From: Microbacterium kunmingense
GTDB taxonomy: Bacteria > Actinomycetota > Actinomycetes > Actinomycetales > Microbacteriaceae
Assembly: GCF_023155745.1 (NCBI RefSeq)
Contig: NZ_JAKNUS010000002.1
Location: forward strand, 186,001-250,000
DNA length: 64,000 nucleotides
Direction: 5' to 3'
Shown: piece by piece, positions 26,199-36,327 of the stretch
Layout: every line of letters begins with the position of its first letter
Position numbering within the stretch: the first letter of the stretch is position 1
Notes under the pieces: generated by a model
Told to the model about the DNA's origin: nothing
Databases searched by the model: none
Seen by the model: the letters and a program-made list of their open reading frames with translations, nothing else
Made by a program: the position numbers and the translations under genes

Positions 26199-27256
26199 GC
26201 GCGAAGTCCGCGCTCGACGTCTTCGATTTCGGCGAGCGCGACCCGCTCGTCATCGTGGTGCGCCAGATGAGGATCGCCGGGGCCGTAATTGACCGCGGGG
26301 ACACCAAGAGCCGAGAAGCGTGCGACATCCGTCCAGCCGTACTTCGGGCGGGGCTCACCGCCCACGGCGTCGACGAATTCCCGTGCGAGCGGGGCGTCCA
26401 GGCCCGGGCGAGCGCCCTCGGCGAGATCGACGACCTCGACGTCGAAGCCCGCGAAGACGTCGCGCACGTGTCGCTCGGCCTCCTCGCCGCTGCGGCTCGG
26501 AGCGAAGCGGTAATTCACCTCGATCTCGCACGAGTCGGGGATGACGTTGCCCGCGACACCGCCGGTGATGCGCACGGCGTTGAGCCCCTCGCGGTAGACC
26601 AGACCGTCGACGCTGACATCGCGCGGACGGTATTCGGCCAGTCGCGCGAGCGCGGGTGCGGCGGCATGGATGGCATTGACCCCCACCCACGCCCGCGCAC
26701 TGTGGGCACGGACGCCCGAGGTGCGCACGATGGCACGGAGGTTTCCGTTGCAGCCTCCCTCGACCGTCCCGTGCGAGGGCTCGCCGAGGATGGCGAAGTC
26801 GCCGGCGAAGAGATCGGGGCGCGTCCGGGCGAGTCGGGTCAGGCCGTTGAGGTCGGCGTCGACCTCCTCGTGGTCGTACCACATCCAGGTGAGGTCCACA
26901 CGGGGCGCCGACAGCTCGGCGGCGAGTTTGAGCTGCACCGCGACGCCCGCCTTCATGTCGACGGTTCCCCGGCCCCAGAGGAACGCCTCACCGTCGATGT
27001 CGACGTCGCGGGTGGGGACGTTGGCGTTGATGGGCACGGTGTCGATGTGCCCTGCGATCACGACGCGCTGGGCGCGACCGAGATCGGTGCGCGCCACGAT
27101 CGTGTCGCCGTCGCGGTACACCTCGAGGTGCGGGAGGGCGCTGATCGCCGCGAAGATCGCGTCAGCCAGTGGCGTCTCCTCACCCGACACGCTGGGGATG
27201 TCGCAGATGGTGCGGGTGAGATGCACGGAGGGAGCGGACAGATCGAGCGCAGGCAC
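26183..27256 (-). CDS. dapE: Succinyl-diaminopimelate desuccinylase
   Basis: 357-residue M20 metallohydrolase releasing LL-diaminopimelate from its N-succinyl form in lysine and cell-wall synthesis. Dizinc ligands are in [33 protein letters not shown] and the terminal [12 protein letters not shown]. The GTG at 27256 gives the correct N-terminus ([19 protein letters not shown]) and follows TAGACT by 7 nt; the upstream open frame is antisense to dapD. It faces dapD divergently, so two steps of one pathway share a 72-bp promoter region. Confidence 0.93.
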   Translation of the reverse strand: MPALDLSAPSVHLTRTICDIPSVSGEETPLADAIFAAISALPHLEVYRDGDTIVARTDLGRAQRVVIAGHIDTVPINANVPTRDVDIDGEAFLWGRGTVDMKAGVAVQLKLAAELSAPRVDLTWMWYDHEEVDADLNGLTRLARTRPDLFAGDFAILGEPSHGTVEGGCNGNLRAIVRTSGVRAHSARAWVGVNAIHAAAPALARLAEYRPRDVSVDGLVYREGLNAVRITGGVAGNVIPDSCEIEVNYRFAPSRSGEEAERHVRDVFAGFDVEVVDLAEGARPGLDAPLAREFVDAVGGEPRPKYGWTDVARFSALGVPAVNYGPGDPHLAHHDDERVALAEIEDVERGLRAWLAG

Positions 27257-27263
27257 GTCCTGG

Positions 27264-27269
27264 AGTCTA
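27264..27269 (-). promoter_or_regulatory. -10 box of dapE (leaderless)
   Basis: Minus-strand TAGACT with a 7-nt spacer to GTG at 27256. Confidence 0.6.
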
Positions 27270-27316
27270 CCCAGCGTGCGCACGCCGGCCCTTCGAGGGG
27301 AGCGAGCACGGTTCGC

Positions 27317-27322
27317 TACCGT
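27317..27322 (+). promoter_or_regulatory. -10 box of dapD (leaderless)
   Basis: TACCGT with a 6-nt spacer (GGGGGT) to ATG at 27329. Confidence 0.6.
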
Positions 27323-27328
27323 GGGGGT

Positions 27329-28285
27329 ATGAGTGAAGACCGCTGGGTGTGGGGTGTAGGACTCTCGACGATCGCCGAGGACGGTGTGATCCTCGACGCG
27401 TGGTTCCCCGAGCCGCGAACAGGACGGATGCCGGCCGGCTTCGACCCCGCCCTGGCCCCCGCCGAGATCGAGCGCCACGCCGTTCCCGATCCTCGACGGG
27501 CCGTCGCCATCGAGGTCGTCGCTCTCGAGATCGATCTGGACCATCCCCCGGCTTCCACCCCGGACGCCTACCTCCGCCTGCACGCCCTGTCCCACCGCCT
27601 CGTCGCTCCCAACGGGCTGAACCTCGAGGGGATCTTCGGCCAGCTCCCGAACGTCGCCTGGACGACGGCGGGGCCGATGCACCCCGACGCCCTGACCCGC
27701 TTGCGCCCCTTCCTGGCCCGCGACGGCATCCAGGTGCAGGGCCTCGACAAGTTCCCGCGTCTGCTGGACTACGTCACCCCGCCGGGCGTCCGCATCGCCG
27801 ACGCGTCGCGGGTGCGCCTGGGCGCCCACCTCTCCCCCGGGACGACCGTGATGCACGAGGGCTTCGTCAACTTCAACGCCGGCACCCTCGGCGCCTCCAT
27901 GGTCGAGGGCCGGATCTCGCAGGGCGTGGTCGTCGGCGACGGCAGCGACATCGGCGGTGGAGCCTCGATCATGGGCACGCTGTCGGGCGGTGGTTCGCAC
28001 CGCATCTCCATCGGCAGACGCACGCTCCTGGGAGCCAATGCCGGCATCGGCATCTCCCTCGGCGACGACTGCGTCGTCGAGGCCGGTCTGTACGTCACCG
28101 CGGGATCGAAGATCGTGCTCGCAGACGAGGCACCGGGCGCCGACGGCGCCGTGCGCGTGGTCAAGGGCGCCGAGCTGTCGGGCCGCGACGGCCTGCTCTA
28201 CCGTCGGAACTCCGTCACCGGGGCGATCGAAGCGGTGCGCCGCGCCGGGGTGGGTGTCACACTCAACGAGGCGCTGCACGCCTAG
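27329..28285 (+). CDS. dapD: 2,3,4,5-tetrahydropyridine-2,6-dicarboxylate N-succinyltransferase
   Basis: 318-residue actinobacterial-type DapD, which succinylates tetrahydrodipicolinate. The N-terminal domain (about 1-165) is followed by a left-handed parallel beta-helix (hexapeptide repeats around 170-290; [20 protein letters not shown] and [18 protein letters not shown]). Catalytic acidic and Gly residues near MVEGR are present. It is divergent from dapE, and ppk2 follows after 22 bp with its own ribosome-binding site. Confidence 0.94.
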   Translation: MSEDRWVWGVGLSTIAEDGVILDAWFPEPRTGRMPAGFDPALAPAEIERHAVPDPRRAVAIEVVALEIDLDHPPASTPDAYLRLHALSHRLVAPNGLNLEGIFGQLPNVAWTTAGPMHPDALTRLRPFLARDGIQVQGLDKFPRLLDYVTPPGVRIADASRVRLGAHLSPGTTVMHEGFVNFNAGTLGASMVEGRISQGVVVGDGSDIGGGASIMGTLSGGGSHRISIGRRTLLGANAGIGISLGDDCVVEAGLYVTAGSKIVLADEAPGADGAVRVVKGAELSGRDGLLYRRNSVTGAIEAVRRAGVGVTLNEALHA

Positions 28286-28307
28286 GTGCACCCGGAGAGG
28301 AACCGAC

Positions 28308-29150
28308 ATGGCTCGCAGGATTCCGCGGGATCTGTACGAGACCGAGCTCGCCCGGTTGCAGGCGCAGCTGGTGGAGATGCAGGCGTGGGTGCAGGCCACC
28401 GGCGCCCGCATCGTGGTGATCTTCGAGGGCCGGGATGCGGCGGGGAAGGGCTCCACGATCAAGCGCGTGTCGGAGTACCTCAATCCCCGCGTCACACGCA
28501 TCGTCGCTCTGCCTGCTCCCACCGACCGCGAGAAGACGCAGTGGTACTTCCAGCGGTACATCCCCCACCTGCCCGCCGCCGGCGAGATCGTGCTGATGGA
28601 CCGTTCGTGGTACAACCGGGCCGGCGTGGAGCACGTGATGGGCTACTGCACCAACGCGGAGTATCACCGGTTCCTGCATCAGGCACCCATCTTCGAGCGG
28701 ATGCTGGTGGAAGACGGCGTGCTGCTGCTGAAGTACTGGTTCAGCGTCTCCGACGTGGAGCAGGAGCGCCGCTACCGCTCGCGGGCGACCGATCCGATGC
28801 GGCGCTGGAAGCTCAGCCCCAACGACGTGCTGTCGATCACCAAGTGGGAGGACTACTCCCGTGCGAAGGACACGATGTTCGTGCACACCGACATCCCCGA
28901 GGCGCCGTGGTTCGAGATCGACAACGAGGACAAGCGCCGCGGGCGGCTCAACATGATCGCGCACCTGCTCTCACGCGTGCCATACCGCCAGATCGAGCGA
29001 CCCGTCATCGAGATTCCCGAGCGCCCCGCCTCGGGCGGCTACGAGCGCTCCCCGCGCAACGAGGAGAACCACGTGCCCGACTTCGCGGGAGAGCTGCTGC
29101 GGCGCAGCCACGCCGGGGAGAAGCGTCCGCCGCTGCCGCTCGTGGAGTGA
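28308..29150 (+). CDS. ppk2: Polyphosphate kinase 2
   Basis: 280-residue PPK2 enzyme, which uses polyphosphate to phosphorylate nucleotides (usually ADP or GDP) or runs in reverse. Walker A FEGRDAAGKGSTIKR is at about 39-53, Walker B LMDRSWYNR at about 97-104, and lid residues sit in the Arg-rich segment EQERRYRSRATDPMRRWK. A single domain indicates class I. GAGAGG lies 7 nt before ATG 28308. It may be co-transcribed with dapD. Confidence 0.93.
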   Translation: MARRIPRDLYETELARLQAQLVEMQAWVQATGARIVVIFEGRDAAGKGSTIKRVSEYLNPRVTRIVALPAPTDREKTQWYFQRYIPHLPAAGEIVLMDRSWYNRAGVEHVMGYCTNAEYHRFLHQAPIFERMLVEDGVLLLKYWFSVSDVEQERRYRSRATDPMRRWKLSPNDVLSITKWEDYSRAKDTMFVHTDIPEAPWFEIDNEDKRRGRLNMIAHLLSRVPYRQIERPVIEIPERPASGGYERSPRNEENHVPDFAGELLRRSHAGEKRPPLPLVE

Positions 29151-29160
29151 CCCGCCCGGA

Positions 29161-30456
29161 TCAGGCGACGCCGGGGTAGTCGCGGGCCGTCGCGCCGACG
29201 TACAGCTGCTGCGGCCGACCGATCTTGGTCTGCGGGTCCTGCTGCATCTCGCGCCAGTGCGCCAGCCAGCCCGGCAGGCGCCCGATCGCGAACAGCACGG
29301 TGAACATGCGCGTGGGAAAGCCCATCGCCTTGTAGATCACGCCGGTGTAGAAGTCCACGTTCGGGTAGAGGCGGCGCTCCTTGAAGTAGTCGTCCTCGAG
29401 CGCGATCGTCTCGAGCTCCTTCGCCAGGTCCAGCAGCGGATCGCTGACGCCGAGCGCCTCGAGGACCTCGTCGGCGGATTCCTTCACGAGCTTGGCGCGC
29501 GGGTCGTAGTTCTTGTAGACCCGGTGCCCGAAGCCCATGAGCTTCACACCGTCTTCCTTGTTCTTCACCCGCTCGACGAAGCGGCGCACGCCCTCGCCCG
29601 AGTCGCGGATGCGCCCGAGCATCTCCAGCACGGCCTCGTTGGCGCCGCCGTGCAGCGGCCCGTACAGCGCGTTGATACCGGCGGAGATCGAGGAGAACTG
29701 GTTGGCGCCGGTCGACCCGACCAGGCGCACGGTCGAGGTCGAGGCGTTCTGCTCGTGGTCCTCGTGAAGGATGAGCAGACGCTCCAGGGCACGGGTCATC
29801 ACGGGGTTGACGTCGTAAATCTCCGAGAGCACCCCGAAGTTCAGCTTCAGGAAGTTGTCGACGAAGCTCAGAGAGTTGTCGGGGTAGAGGAAGGCCTGTC
29901 CGACGCTCTTCTTGTGGGCGTACGCGGCGATGACGGGAAGCTTCGCCAGCATCCGGATGGTGTTCAGCTCGACGTGCTCGGGGTTGTTGGGATCGGACTC
30001 CCTCTCGTAGTAGGTCGAGAGGGCGGCGGTGGCCGCCGAGAGCACCGACATCGGGTGCGCCGTGTGGGGCAGTGCGGAGAAGAACCGCTTGAGATCCTCG
30101 TGCAGCAGGGTGTGGCGACGGATTCGGTTGTCGAACTCCGCGAGCTGATCGGCGGTGGGGAGCTCACCGTAGATGAGCAGCCACGCGACCTCGAGGTAGG
30201 TGCTGTTCTTCGCCAGCTGCTCGATCGGGTACCCGCGGTAGCGCAGGATCCCCTTGTCGCCGTCGATGAAGGTGATGGCCGACTTCGTCGCCGACGTGTT
30301 CACGAATCCGTAGTCGAGCGTGGTGTGCCCGGTCTGGCGCATGAACGTGGAGATGTCGACGCTGGGAATGCCGTCCGTGCCCGCCAGAACCGGGAATTCC
30401 GCGGTGCGTTCCCCGATCGTGAGGGTGGCCTTCTCCTGCTGGGTTCCGTCGCTCAC
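29161..30456 (-). CDS. gltA: Citrate synthase
   Basis: 431-residue type II citrate synthase, the first step of the TCA cycle. Key regions are GPLHGGANEAV, MGFGHRVYKNYDPRA (catalytic His), and VDFYTGVIYKAMGFP (catalytic Asp), followed by the conserved C-terminal IGRPQQLYVG. The GTG at 30456 is chosen because GAGGAG sits 6 nt upstream and the product then begins VSDGTQQEKATLTIG, the normal N-terminus. A candidate -10 (TAGGCT, 30565-30570) implies a leader of about 100 nt. Confidence 0.95.
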   Translation of the reverse strand: MSDGTQQEKATLTIGERTAEFPVLAGTDGIPSVDISTFMRQTGHTTLDYGFVNTSATKSAITFIDGDKGILRYRGYPIEQLAKNSTYLEVAWLLIYGELPTADQLAEFDNRIRRHTLLHEDLKRFFSALPHTAHPMSVLSAATAALSTYYERESDPNNPEHVELNTIRMLAKLPVIAAYAHKKSVGQAFLYPDNSLSFVDNFLKLNFGVLSEIYDVNPVMTRALERLLILHEDHEQNASTSTVRLVGSTGANQFSSISAGINALYGPLHGGANEAVLEMLGRIRDSGEGVRRFVERVKNKEDGVKLMGFGHRVYKNYDPRAKLVKESADEVLEALGVSDPLLDLAKELETIALEDDYFKERRLYPNVDFYTGVIYKAMGFPTRMFTVLFAIGRLPGWLAHWREMQQDPQTKIGRPQQLYVGATARDYPGVA

Positions 30457-30564
30457 GGCGCCTCCTCGCGATTCCTGGTCGTGCCGGGGGTGTCGTCCAA
30501 CCCGGGCGTCGAGAATGCCTGCCCAGGCGATGCGGCCCACGACGCGTGTCGCGGCGCCGTCTAC

Positions 30565-30570
30565 AGCCTA
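30565..30570 (-). promoter_or_regulatory. Candidate -10 box of gltA
   Basis: Minus-strand TAGGCT in the 181-bp dapC-gltA gap. The resulting ~100-nt leader contains GAGGAG but no recognised riboswitch. Confidence 0.35.
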
Positions 30571-30637
30571 TCCGCCCTCGGCGCCTACTGTTGTCATCAC
30601 CAAAGCTCGACGAAAGCGACTGGAGGAATCAGACGAT

Positions 30638-31744
30638 TCACCGCGCGCGCAACCGCGCGGCCGCGATCGCGATCCGCTCGTCCGACGCGGTGAGGGACAG
30701 GCGGACATGCTGAGGATGGTGGGGGCCGTAGAAGGTGCCGGGACCGACGAGGATGCCGATCTCGGCGAGATCGGCGAGGGTCTCCCACGCGTCGCGTCCC
30801 TCGGTCGCCCACAGGTACAGCCCCGCTTCGCTGCGGTCGATGCGGAATCCGGCATCGAGGAGGGCAGGACGCAGGATGTCGCGACGACGGCGATAGCGCT
30901 CCCGCTGCCGATCGACGTGCTCATCGTCGCCGAGCGCGGCGACCATCGCGGCCTGGACCGGCGCCGGCGGGATCAGGCCGAGGTGTTTGCGGGCGGTGTG
31001 GATGCCCGCGAGGAGCGCGGCATCCCCGGCGACGAAGGCCGCCCGGTAGCCGGCGAGGTTGGACTGCTTGCTCAGCGAATACACCGACAGCACCCCGGTG
31101 CGATCCCCCTCGGTCACGCGCGGGTCCAGCGCGGACGGCACCGGCTCCCGATCCCACGGGGCGTCCCAGCCGAGTTCGGCGTAGCACTCGTCCGAGGCGA
31201 GGATCGCGCCGATCTCCCGTGCGCGTGCGCGCGCGGCACGCAGCGCCGCGACATCCGATACCGCACCGTCGGGGTTCCCCGGCGAGTTCAGCCAGACCAG
31301 TCGCGTGCCCTCGGGCCACTTGGCCGGATCGTCGGCGGCGACCGGGGTGGCACCGACCAGCCGCGCTCCCACCTCGTACGTGGGGTACGCGGCCCGCGGG
31401 TGCACGACCACATCACCCGGTCCGAGACCGGCGAGCAGCGGCAGGAGGGCGACGAACTCCTTCGACCCTACGGTGGGCAGCACCTCGTCCACGGTGAGCC
31501 CGGGAACACCGCGCCGGCGTGCGTACCACCCGGCGATCGCCTCACGCAGCGCGGGCGTCCCCGCCGTCTGCGGGTAGGCGTGCGCATCAGTGGATCCCCG
31601 CAGCGCCGCGGCGATCACCTCGGGCGTGGGGTCGACCGGCGACCCGACGGAAAGGTCGACGATCCCGTCCGGATGCTGCTGCGCGCGGACCGCGAAGGGT
31701 CGGACGGCGTCCCAGGGATAGTCGGCGAGGTCGGCGACCCCCAC
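30638..31744 (-). CDS. dapC: Succinyldiaminopimelate transaminase
   Basis: 368-residue class I/II PLP aminotransferase. The PLP-binding Lys is in SVYSLSKQSNLAGYRAAF; LNSPGNPDGAV, DECYAELGW and the C-terminal VRLSLTA Arg are the usual fold-type I signatures. Position directly behind fdxA, a common actinobacterial pair, and the presence of dapD and dapE nearby identify it as DapC. The GTG at 31744 is 2 nt after the fdxA stop. Confidence 0.92.
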   Translation of the reverse strand: MGVADLADYPWDAVRPFAVRAQQHPDGIVDLSVGSPVDPTPEVIAAALRGSTDAHAYPQTAGTPALREAIAGWYARRRGVPGLTVDEVLPTVGSKEFVALLPLLAGLGPGDVVVHPRAAYPTYEVGARLVGATPVAADDPAKWPEGTRLVWLNSPGNPDGAVSDVAALRAARARAREIGAILASDECYAELGWDAPWDREPVPSALDPRVTEGDRTGVLSVYSLSKQSNLAGYRAAFVAGDAALLAGIHTARKHLGLIPPAPVQAAMVAALGDDEHVDRQRERYRRRRDILRPALLDAGFRIDRSEAGLYLWATEGRDAWETLADLAEIGILVGPGTFYGPHHPQHVRLSLTASDERIAIAAARLRAR

Positions 31745-31746
31745 GG

Positions 31747-32067
31747 TCAGTGTTCCTGGGGAGGAAGGGCGGCGATGATCGGGTGGTCCTTCGCGATGAC
31801 GCCGACCTTGGCGGCTCCGCCGGGGGATCCCACGTCGGTGAAGAACTCGACATTGGCGGTGTAGTAGTCCTGCCACTCCTCGGGCAGGTCGTCCTCGTAG
31901 TAGATCGCCTCGACGGGGCAGACCGGCTCGCATGCGCCGCAGTCCACGCACTCGTCGGGATGGATGTACAAGGAGCGTTCACCCTCGTAGATGCAGTCGA
32001 CCGGGCACTCGTCGATGCAGGCGCGATCCTTGACATCGACGCACGGGAGGGCGATCACATACGTCAC
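31747..32067 (-). CDS. fdxA: 7Fe-type ferredoxin FdxA
   Basis: 106-residue ferredoxin. The N-terminal Cys set (ALPCVDVKDRACIDECPVDC) and the CVDCGACEPVCP motif bind a 3Fe-4S and a 4Fe-4S cluster. The C-terminal half is the long acidic extension seen in actinobacterial FdxA. It is a low-potential electron carrier for redox enzymes. The GTG at 32067 lies 6 nt after TAGACT (leaderless), and dapC follows after 2 nt. Confidence 0.94.
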   Translation of the reverse strand: MTYVIALPCVDVKDRACIDECPVDCIYEGERSLYIHPDECVDCGACEPVCPVEAIYYEDDLPEEWQDYYTANVEFFTDVGSPGGAAKVGVIAKDHPIIAALPPQEH

Positions 32068-32071
32068 GAGA

Positions 32072-32464
32072 TCAGTCTATGGTCTCCGACCGTGCCGGCC
32101 TCGCCGCCGCCGACATCCGTTCGGGCCAGGCCACCACCACGGCGACGATGAGGGGCACCGAGAATGTCCAGATGACCCCGAGACTCGTCTGCGGGACGAT
32201 CACACTGCCCCCCGGGCCCTCGCCCGAGAAGACGAGCGTGGCCGCGAGCATCCCGAGTCCGGCGGCCAGCGTCGCCCATCGATCGCCGGTGAGGAGGCGG
32301 ATCGCGATCAGCAGCGCCGTCGAGCCGATGATCGCCAGCGTCAAGCCGACGGGGAGGACCCAGAGCATGAAGGGGTGCGCGATGGTCCCCGCCAGCCCGT
32401 AGGCGCCGCCGATCACGACCGCCACGATCCAGGTCAGGATGCGGGCGAGGGTCGACGTGCGCAT
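32072..32464 (-). CDS. Small four-helix membrane protein
   Basis: 130-residue protein with about four hydrophobic helices (residues 8-28, 32-55, 65-83 and 92-112), starting MRTSTLARILTWIVAVVIGG and ending in a short polar tail. I do not assign a family with certainty; similar short proteins sit upstream of fdxA in Microbacteriaceae. The ATG at 32464 follows TACGCT by 6 nt. The longer upstream frame lacks similarity to membrane proteins. Confidence 0.72.
   Translation of the reverse strand: MRTSTLARILTWIVAVVIGGAYGLAGTIAHPFMLWVLPVGLTLAIIGSTALLIAIRLLTGDRWATLAAGLGMLAATLVFSGEGPGGSVIVPQTSLGVIWTFSVPLIVAVVVAWPERMSAAARPARSETID
32074..32079 (-). promoter_or_regulatory. -10 box of fdxA-dapC (leaderless), overlapping an upstream stop codon
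   Basis: Minus-strand TAGACT, 6-nt spacer, GTG 32067. Its last base lies in the stop codon (32072-32074) of the upstream membrane-protein gene. Confidence 0.6.
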
Positions 32465-32470
32465 CAGACC

Positions 32471-32476
32471 AGCGTA
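32471..32476 (-). promoter_or_regulatory. -10 box of the small membrane-protein gene (leaderless)
   Basis: Minus-strand TACGCT with a 6-nt spacer to ATG at 32464. Confidence 0.55.
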
Positions 32477-32501
32477 CGCGCTGCGGCGAGGGCGGCGCCG
32501 G

Positions 32502-32816
32502 TCAGGCCGCCCATCCCGCCCACCGCAGCAGAGCGGCGGTGAGGGCGGCTGCAGCGACGACGACCAGGAAGGGGGCGCGAAGCAGCAGCAGACCGGCGGC
32601 GACGAGCACCGCCGGCACACGCGCGTCGACGACGATCGCCTGCCCGGCACCCAGCGTCTGCACCGCCACCAGGGCCGCCAGGAGGGCCACGGTGAGCAGA
32701 TCCGCGATCCGAGCCGGGCGCGGCGCCTCCAGCACCTTCGGGGGGATGAGGTAGCCGACGGCCTTCAGGGCCACGCAGATGATCGAGGCGACCAGCACCG
32801 CCGTCCACAGCGTCAC
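32502..32816 (-). CDS. azlD: AzlD-type branched-chain amino acid exporter subunit
   Basis: 104-residue AzlD protein with about three to four membrane helices (LWTAVLVASIICVALKAVGY at the N-terminus). With AzlC it forms a LIV-E type exporter of branched-chain amino acids. The GTG at 32816 overlaps the azlC stop as GTGA. Confidence 0.9.
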   Translation of the reverse strand: MTLWTAVLVASIICVALKAVGYLIPPKVLEAPRPARIADLLTVALLAALVAVQTLGAGQAIVVDARVPAVLVAAGLLLLRAPFLVVVAAAALTAALLRWAGWAA

Positions 32817-33529
32817 GAGGCCCCCTCGTTCGATGCCGTGGCGACCGGCGCACGACCCAGGAGGTTCCCCCAGCCGATGATGACGGCGACCAGCGCCGCC
32901 ACCAGCACCGGCAGGCCCGGCATGAGCATCGGGGTGAGGACGGTGGCGACGACCGCCGCGGCGATCCCGGTCGCGATCGCCTGTCGTTCGCGCAGGCGCG
33001 GCCACAGGAGGGCCAGGAAGGCCGCCGCAGCGGCGGCGTCGAGACCCCACGCGCGGGGATCGCCCAGCACGTCGCCGAGGAGGGCCCCGGCGAGGGTGGA
33101 GAGGTTCCACCCGAGGTAGATGCCGAAGCCCGTCACCCAGAAGCCGATGGTTCGGCCCCGGGAGGTGCGGCGAGCGAGGGAGACGGCGGTGGATTCGTCG
33201 ATCGTGACGTGGGCTGCCGCGAGCCGCTTCACCGGGCCGGGACCGATGATCGCCGACATGCGCATCCCGTACGCGATGTTGCGCACACCGAGAAGGGCGG
33301 CGGAGGCGATCGCTGCCGGAGCGGCCGCCACTCCCCCGGCTCCGATGATCCCCACGAAGGCGAACTGCGATCCGCCGGTGAACATCAGCAGACTCAGCAC
33401 GCAGGTCTGCCACACATCCAGCCCCGCCGCCACGGCCAGGGCACCGAACGAGACCCCGTAGGCGCTCGTGGCCAGCGATACGCCGAGGGCGTCACGCCAG
33501 GCCTGCCGCGCGTCGGCGTGTTCGGTCAT
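32813..33529 (-). CDS. azlC: AzlC-type branched-chain amino acid exporter subunit
   Basis: 238-residue AzlC protein with about seven membrane helices. Family landmarks are GVSFGALAVAAGL, LMFTGGSQFAFVG and the LLGVRNIAYGMRMS segment, with an acidic IDEST loop. It exports branched-chain amino acids with AzlD. A divergent XRE-cupin gene 107 bp away is the probable regulator. Confidence 0.92.
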   Translation of the reverse strand: MTEHADARQAWRDALGVSLATSAYGVSFGALAVAAGLDVWQTCVLSLLMFTGGSQFAFVGIIGAGGVAAAPAAIASAALLGVRNIAYGMRMSAIIGPGPVKRLAAAHVTIDESTAVSLARRTSRGRTIGFWVTGFGIYLGWNLSTLAGALLGDVLGDPRAWGLDAAAAAAFLALLWPRLRERQAIATGIAAAVVATVLTPMLMPGLPVLVAALVAVIIGWGNLLGRAPVATASNEGAS

Positions 33530-33605
33530 CGTGACAGCTCCTGTCCGGTGGCGGATGCTTCGGACGAAGATCCGGAATCATCCTGGGGGACACGAATCCG
33601 TCAGT

Positions 33606-33623
33606 CAAGCGAACGAACGTTTG
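33606..33623. promoter_or_regulatory. Candidate operator between azlC and the XRE regulator
   Basis: Imperfect inverted repeat CAAGCG-AACGAA-CGTTTG (6 bp arms, one mismatch, 6-bp spacer) directly upstream of the regulator's -10 region. Confidence 0.4.
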
Positions 33624-33624
33624 G

Positions 33625-33630
33625 CATACT
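33625..33630 (+). promoter_or_regulatory. -10 box of the XRE-cupin gene (leaderless, degenerate)
   Basis: CATACT (one mismatch to TANNNT) with a 6-nt spacer to ATG at 33637. Confidence 0.4.
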
Positions 33631-33636
33631 GAACGC

Positions 33637-34185
33637 ATGGAGTCGCTCGGTGCCCGTATCGCCACCTCCGTCCGGCGTGAACGCGAGGCCGCAGGCCTGT
33701 CGGTGTCCGAGCTTGCGCGACGCGCCGGGATCTCGAAGGCAACGGTGTCGCAGTTGGAGGGCGGAGCGGGAAACCCCAGCGTGGAGACCCTGTGGGCGAT
33801 CGCGACGGCGCTCGGGATCCCCTTCTCCGTCTTCGTGGACGACCCGGCGCCGGTCACCCGCCTCGTCCGCTCGAGTCAGATGCCGGCGGTCCCCTCAGCC
33901 CTCGCCCCGTACGCGGCGGCGCTGCTGTCGGCCTGTCCCCCGGGCGCTCGTCGCGACCTCTACGTCATCCGGGCCGATCCGGGAGGCGCACGGCGATCGG
34001 CCCCCCATCCGCGAGGCACCGTCGAGTACGTCGTCCTGGTTCAGGGGCGCGCGCTCGTGGGCCCCGAGGATGACCCCGTGACTCTCGAGCCCGGCGACTT
34101 CCTCACCTACGCCGGCGACGCGCCGCACGTGTTCGAGGCGCTCGCACCCGCGACATCCGCCGTCCTGCTCTCCGAAGCGCGCTGA
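33637..34185 (+). CDS. XRE-family regulator with cupin domain
   Basis: 182-residue transcription factor. An N-terminal helix-turn-helix (about 5-60; LSVSELARRAGISKATVSQL) is joined to a C-terminal cupin (PHPRGTVEYVVLVQGRALV, LEPGDFLTYAGDAPHVFEA) that probably binds a small ligand. Being divergent from azlCD, it is likely the local regulator of amino acid export, with ligand unknown. It converges with typA, 23 bp apart. Confidence 0.9.
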   Translation: MESLGARIATSVRREREAAGLSVSELARRAGISKATVSQLEGGAGNPSVETLWAIATALGIPFSVFVDDPAPVTRLVRSSQMPAVPSALAPYAAALLSACPPGARRDLYVIRADPGGARRSAPHPRGTVEYVVLVQGRALVGPEDDPVTLEPGDFLTYAGDAPHVFEALAPATSAVLLSEAR

Positions 34186-34208
34186 CCGAACGCCCGCACG
34201 GCGTCCGA

Positions 34209-36122
<1,914 letters not shown>

Positions 36123-36170
36123 GAGGGAATCCTTGAAGCTGTGGGGAGTGCCCGGAATCGGGCGGACCCC

Positions 36171-36176
36171 ATCCTA
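36171..36176 (-). promoter_or_regulatory. Candidate -10 box of typA
   Basis: Minus-strand TAGGAT, with transcript start expected near 36164. Confidence 0.45.
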
Positions 36177-36217
36177 CCGCCCGCGCCTGCGCAAACCCTG
36201 CGCCGCCGTTCGCCCGC

Positions 36218-36274
36218 TCATCCGTCACAGATGTACGCCGAAGAACGCTCGGGGCGTACATCTGCGACGGATGA
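36218..36274. repeat. 57-bp long-stem inverted repeat
   Basis: Arms 36218-36239 and 36253-36274 pair over 22 bp with one mismatch and a 13-nt loop. It lies between the 3' end of the ABC ATPase gene and typA. No T-run follows on either strand, so it may be a factor-independent terminator of weak type or a dispersed palindromic repeat. Confidence 0.8.
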
Positions 36275-36327
36275 ACGGCGCCCACGGCCCCGGGCGAGAG
36301 CGCCGGGGACGGGTGAAGCAGGTCGGG

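Noticed and set aside
27257..28615. Upstream in-frame extension of dapE
   Set aside because: It would run antisense through dapD and its promoter. The DapE fold begins at the GTG at 27256, which has a well-placed -10.
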